Shown: one piece after another, positions 63,365-64,000 of the stretch
Numbering within the stretch: the stretch's first letter is position 1
Layout: the number at the start of each line of letters is the position of its first letter
NCBI GenBank assembly: GCA_021776635.1
Contig: JAJFFN010000009.1
Span: 62,001-126,000, forward strand
Reading direction: 5' to 3'
Origin: Robiginitomaculum sp.
GTDB taxonomy: Bacteria; Pseudomonadota; Alphaproteobacteria; Caulobacterales; Maricaulaceae
Length of the DNA: 64,000 bases
The notes under the pieces: model-generated
Database searches by the model: none
The model's input: only the letters and a program-made list of their open reading frames with translations
Told to the model about the DNA's origin: nothing
Program-made: the position numbers and the translations under genes

Positions 63365-64000
63365 CTCGCCGCCAATTTGTGCCGTCGCTAAATGCGAGCA
63401 CAGCGCCGCCTATCTCATCGGAAACATAGATGATAGCACCTGCACCGTGACTGGCCGCAGACGCAAGCGTGGCCACAGTATATGATTTAGGGCGTATGGG
63501 ACCGTCAACATCGAGTTTTGTTGTCGGTGTAGTTTTCCCGATACCCAAATCACCATCTTTAGTAATCCGGACACGTTCGGCACTATTTGTCTGCAACCGT
63601 AAACTATCGCTTGCATTATCGTAAGCAATAATTCCTGACGTATCTGATGAAGTATCGCCAAAGTAAATTCGAGTTTGTTGTGCATCAGATGTCGCTCGTA
63701 ATTTTAAAATTGGCGTCGAATTATGAATAAGCACATCTCCCGAACGAACGTCTAGTCCTTCTGTTGGAACGTGTCCGCCAACAGCAACAAATCCACTATC
63801 CTTATTTATTGTGAGAGCATCAATCCAAGTGCTACCGTCGGGACTAACTTTAAAATGAAAGTCATCATCACCAGTAAGTCCAATTTCTGCTCGCCCACTA
63901 AATCCTGTTTGAAACAAAAAGCTGGCGGTATCACTCACAGTGTTTTTATTGAGTTTGGTTTGTACGCCGTTCCCGGTATGATTGAAAAGTGTAGTATCAG
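63339..64000 (-). CDS. Phage tail-fibre-like protein (DUF2793-type C-terminal region), 5' part outside the window
   Basis: The frame is open through the right edge of the window, so only the last 220 residues or so are seen; a GTG at 63938 is internal, not a start. The text DTASFLFQTGFSGRAEIGLTGDDDFHFKVSPDGSTW matches the C-terminal repeats of DUF2793 proteins of alphaproteobacteria, and ERVRITKDGDLGIGKTTPTTKLDVDG is a phage tail-fibre pattern. The ending GGAVLAFSDGTNWRRVTDR is shared with such proteins. DUF2793 genes lie next to gene transfer agent or prophage clusters. No S74 self-cleaving chaperone domain is seen. Confidence 0.75.
   Translation of the reverse strand, partial: DTTLFNHTGNGVQTKLNKNTVSDTASFLFQTGFSGRAEIGLTGDDDFHFKVSPDGSTWIDALTINKDSGFVAVGGHVPTEGLDVRSGDVLIHNSTPILKLRATSDAQQTRIYFGDTSSDTSGIIAYDNASDSLRLQTNSAERVRITKDGDLGIGKTTPTTKLDVDGPIRPKSYTVATLASAASHGAGAIIYVSDEIGGAVLAFSDGTNWRRVTDRVVVS

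Noticed and set aside
1..64000. CRISPR array or insertion sequence
   Set aside because: I saw no regularly spaced direct repeats and no transposase gene in the window.

Overview
The window reads as chromosomal DNA of a free-living, probably aerobic and marine alphaproteobacterium with moderate, AT-leaning base composition. The evidence for the class is gene order and content: acpS-rnc-era-recO-parC, mutY-DUF721-dsbA-smc, an F0 ATP synthase operon with two b-type subunits split away from F1, a single RelA/SpoT homologue, split glycine decarboxylase subunits behind a glycine riboswitch, and a possible CtrA-type site. A relative of Maricaulales/Hyphomonadales is my inference only; there is no rRNA gene here to settle it.

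Layout. 1-5.5 kb: a tight plus-strand catabolic operon (SDR, aminoglycoside-phosphotransferase-fold kinase, three acyl-CoA dehydrogenases). 5.5-10.3 kb (minus): an amidohydrolase lipoprotein, an unusual hybrid histidine kinase lacking the phosphoacceptor domain, and an M2 dipeptidyl carboxypeptidase lipoprotein. 10.4-13.3 kb: ferrochelatase, then a MarR regulator divergent from 4-hydroxyphenylpyruvate dioxygenase with a perfect 28-bp palindrome between them. 13.4-22.5 kb: housekeeping run rsh, pyrE, pdxJ, acpS, rnc, era, recO, parC. 22.5-26.9 kb: LemA/M48 protease pair, queC-queE, and two exported proteins of unknown function.

27-36 kb: an exopolysaccharide locus with export (Wza-like), chain-length (GumC/Wzz-like), polymerase/ligase (Wzy/WaaL-like), flippase (Wzx-like), glycosyltransferase and initiating sugar-phosphate transferase genes, plus two small genes of unknown function. 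tRNA-Ser(GCU) follows. 36.4-45.7 kb: a DUF998 membrane protein, a dipeptide epimerase, a large secreted repeat protein, YqgE, a peroxiredoxin, a stomatin/NfeD pair, rnhA-ispH and a lipoprotein. 45.7-52.7 kb: argS, then a tandem glycine riboswitch and gcvT-gcvH-(small membrane protein)-gcvPA-gcvPB. 52.6-53.7 kb: a membrane acyltransferase, then a foldback repeat element. 54-62 kb (minus): DUF721, two DsbA-like proteins, smc and atpI-atpB-atpE-atpF'-atpF. The window closes with mutY and the 3' part of a phage tail-fibre-like gene that runs off the end.

Most of the window is ordinary core genome. The parts most worth a second look are the split kinase/acyl-CoA dehydrogenase operon, the kinase without a phosphoacceptor histidine, the small coupled ORF with a 12-bp hairpin abutting the Shine-Dalgarno sequence in the exopolysaccharide locus, the membrane protein inserted in the gcv operon, the foldback element at 53.8 kb, and the tail-fibre-like gene at the right edge.
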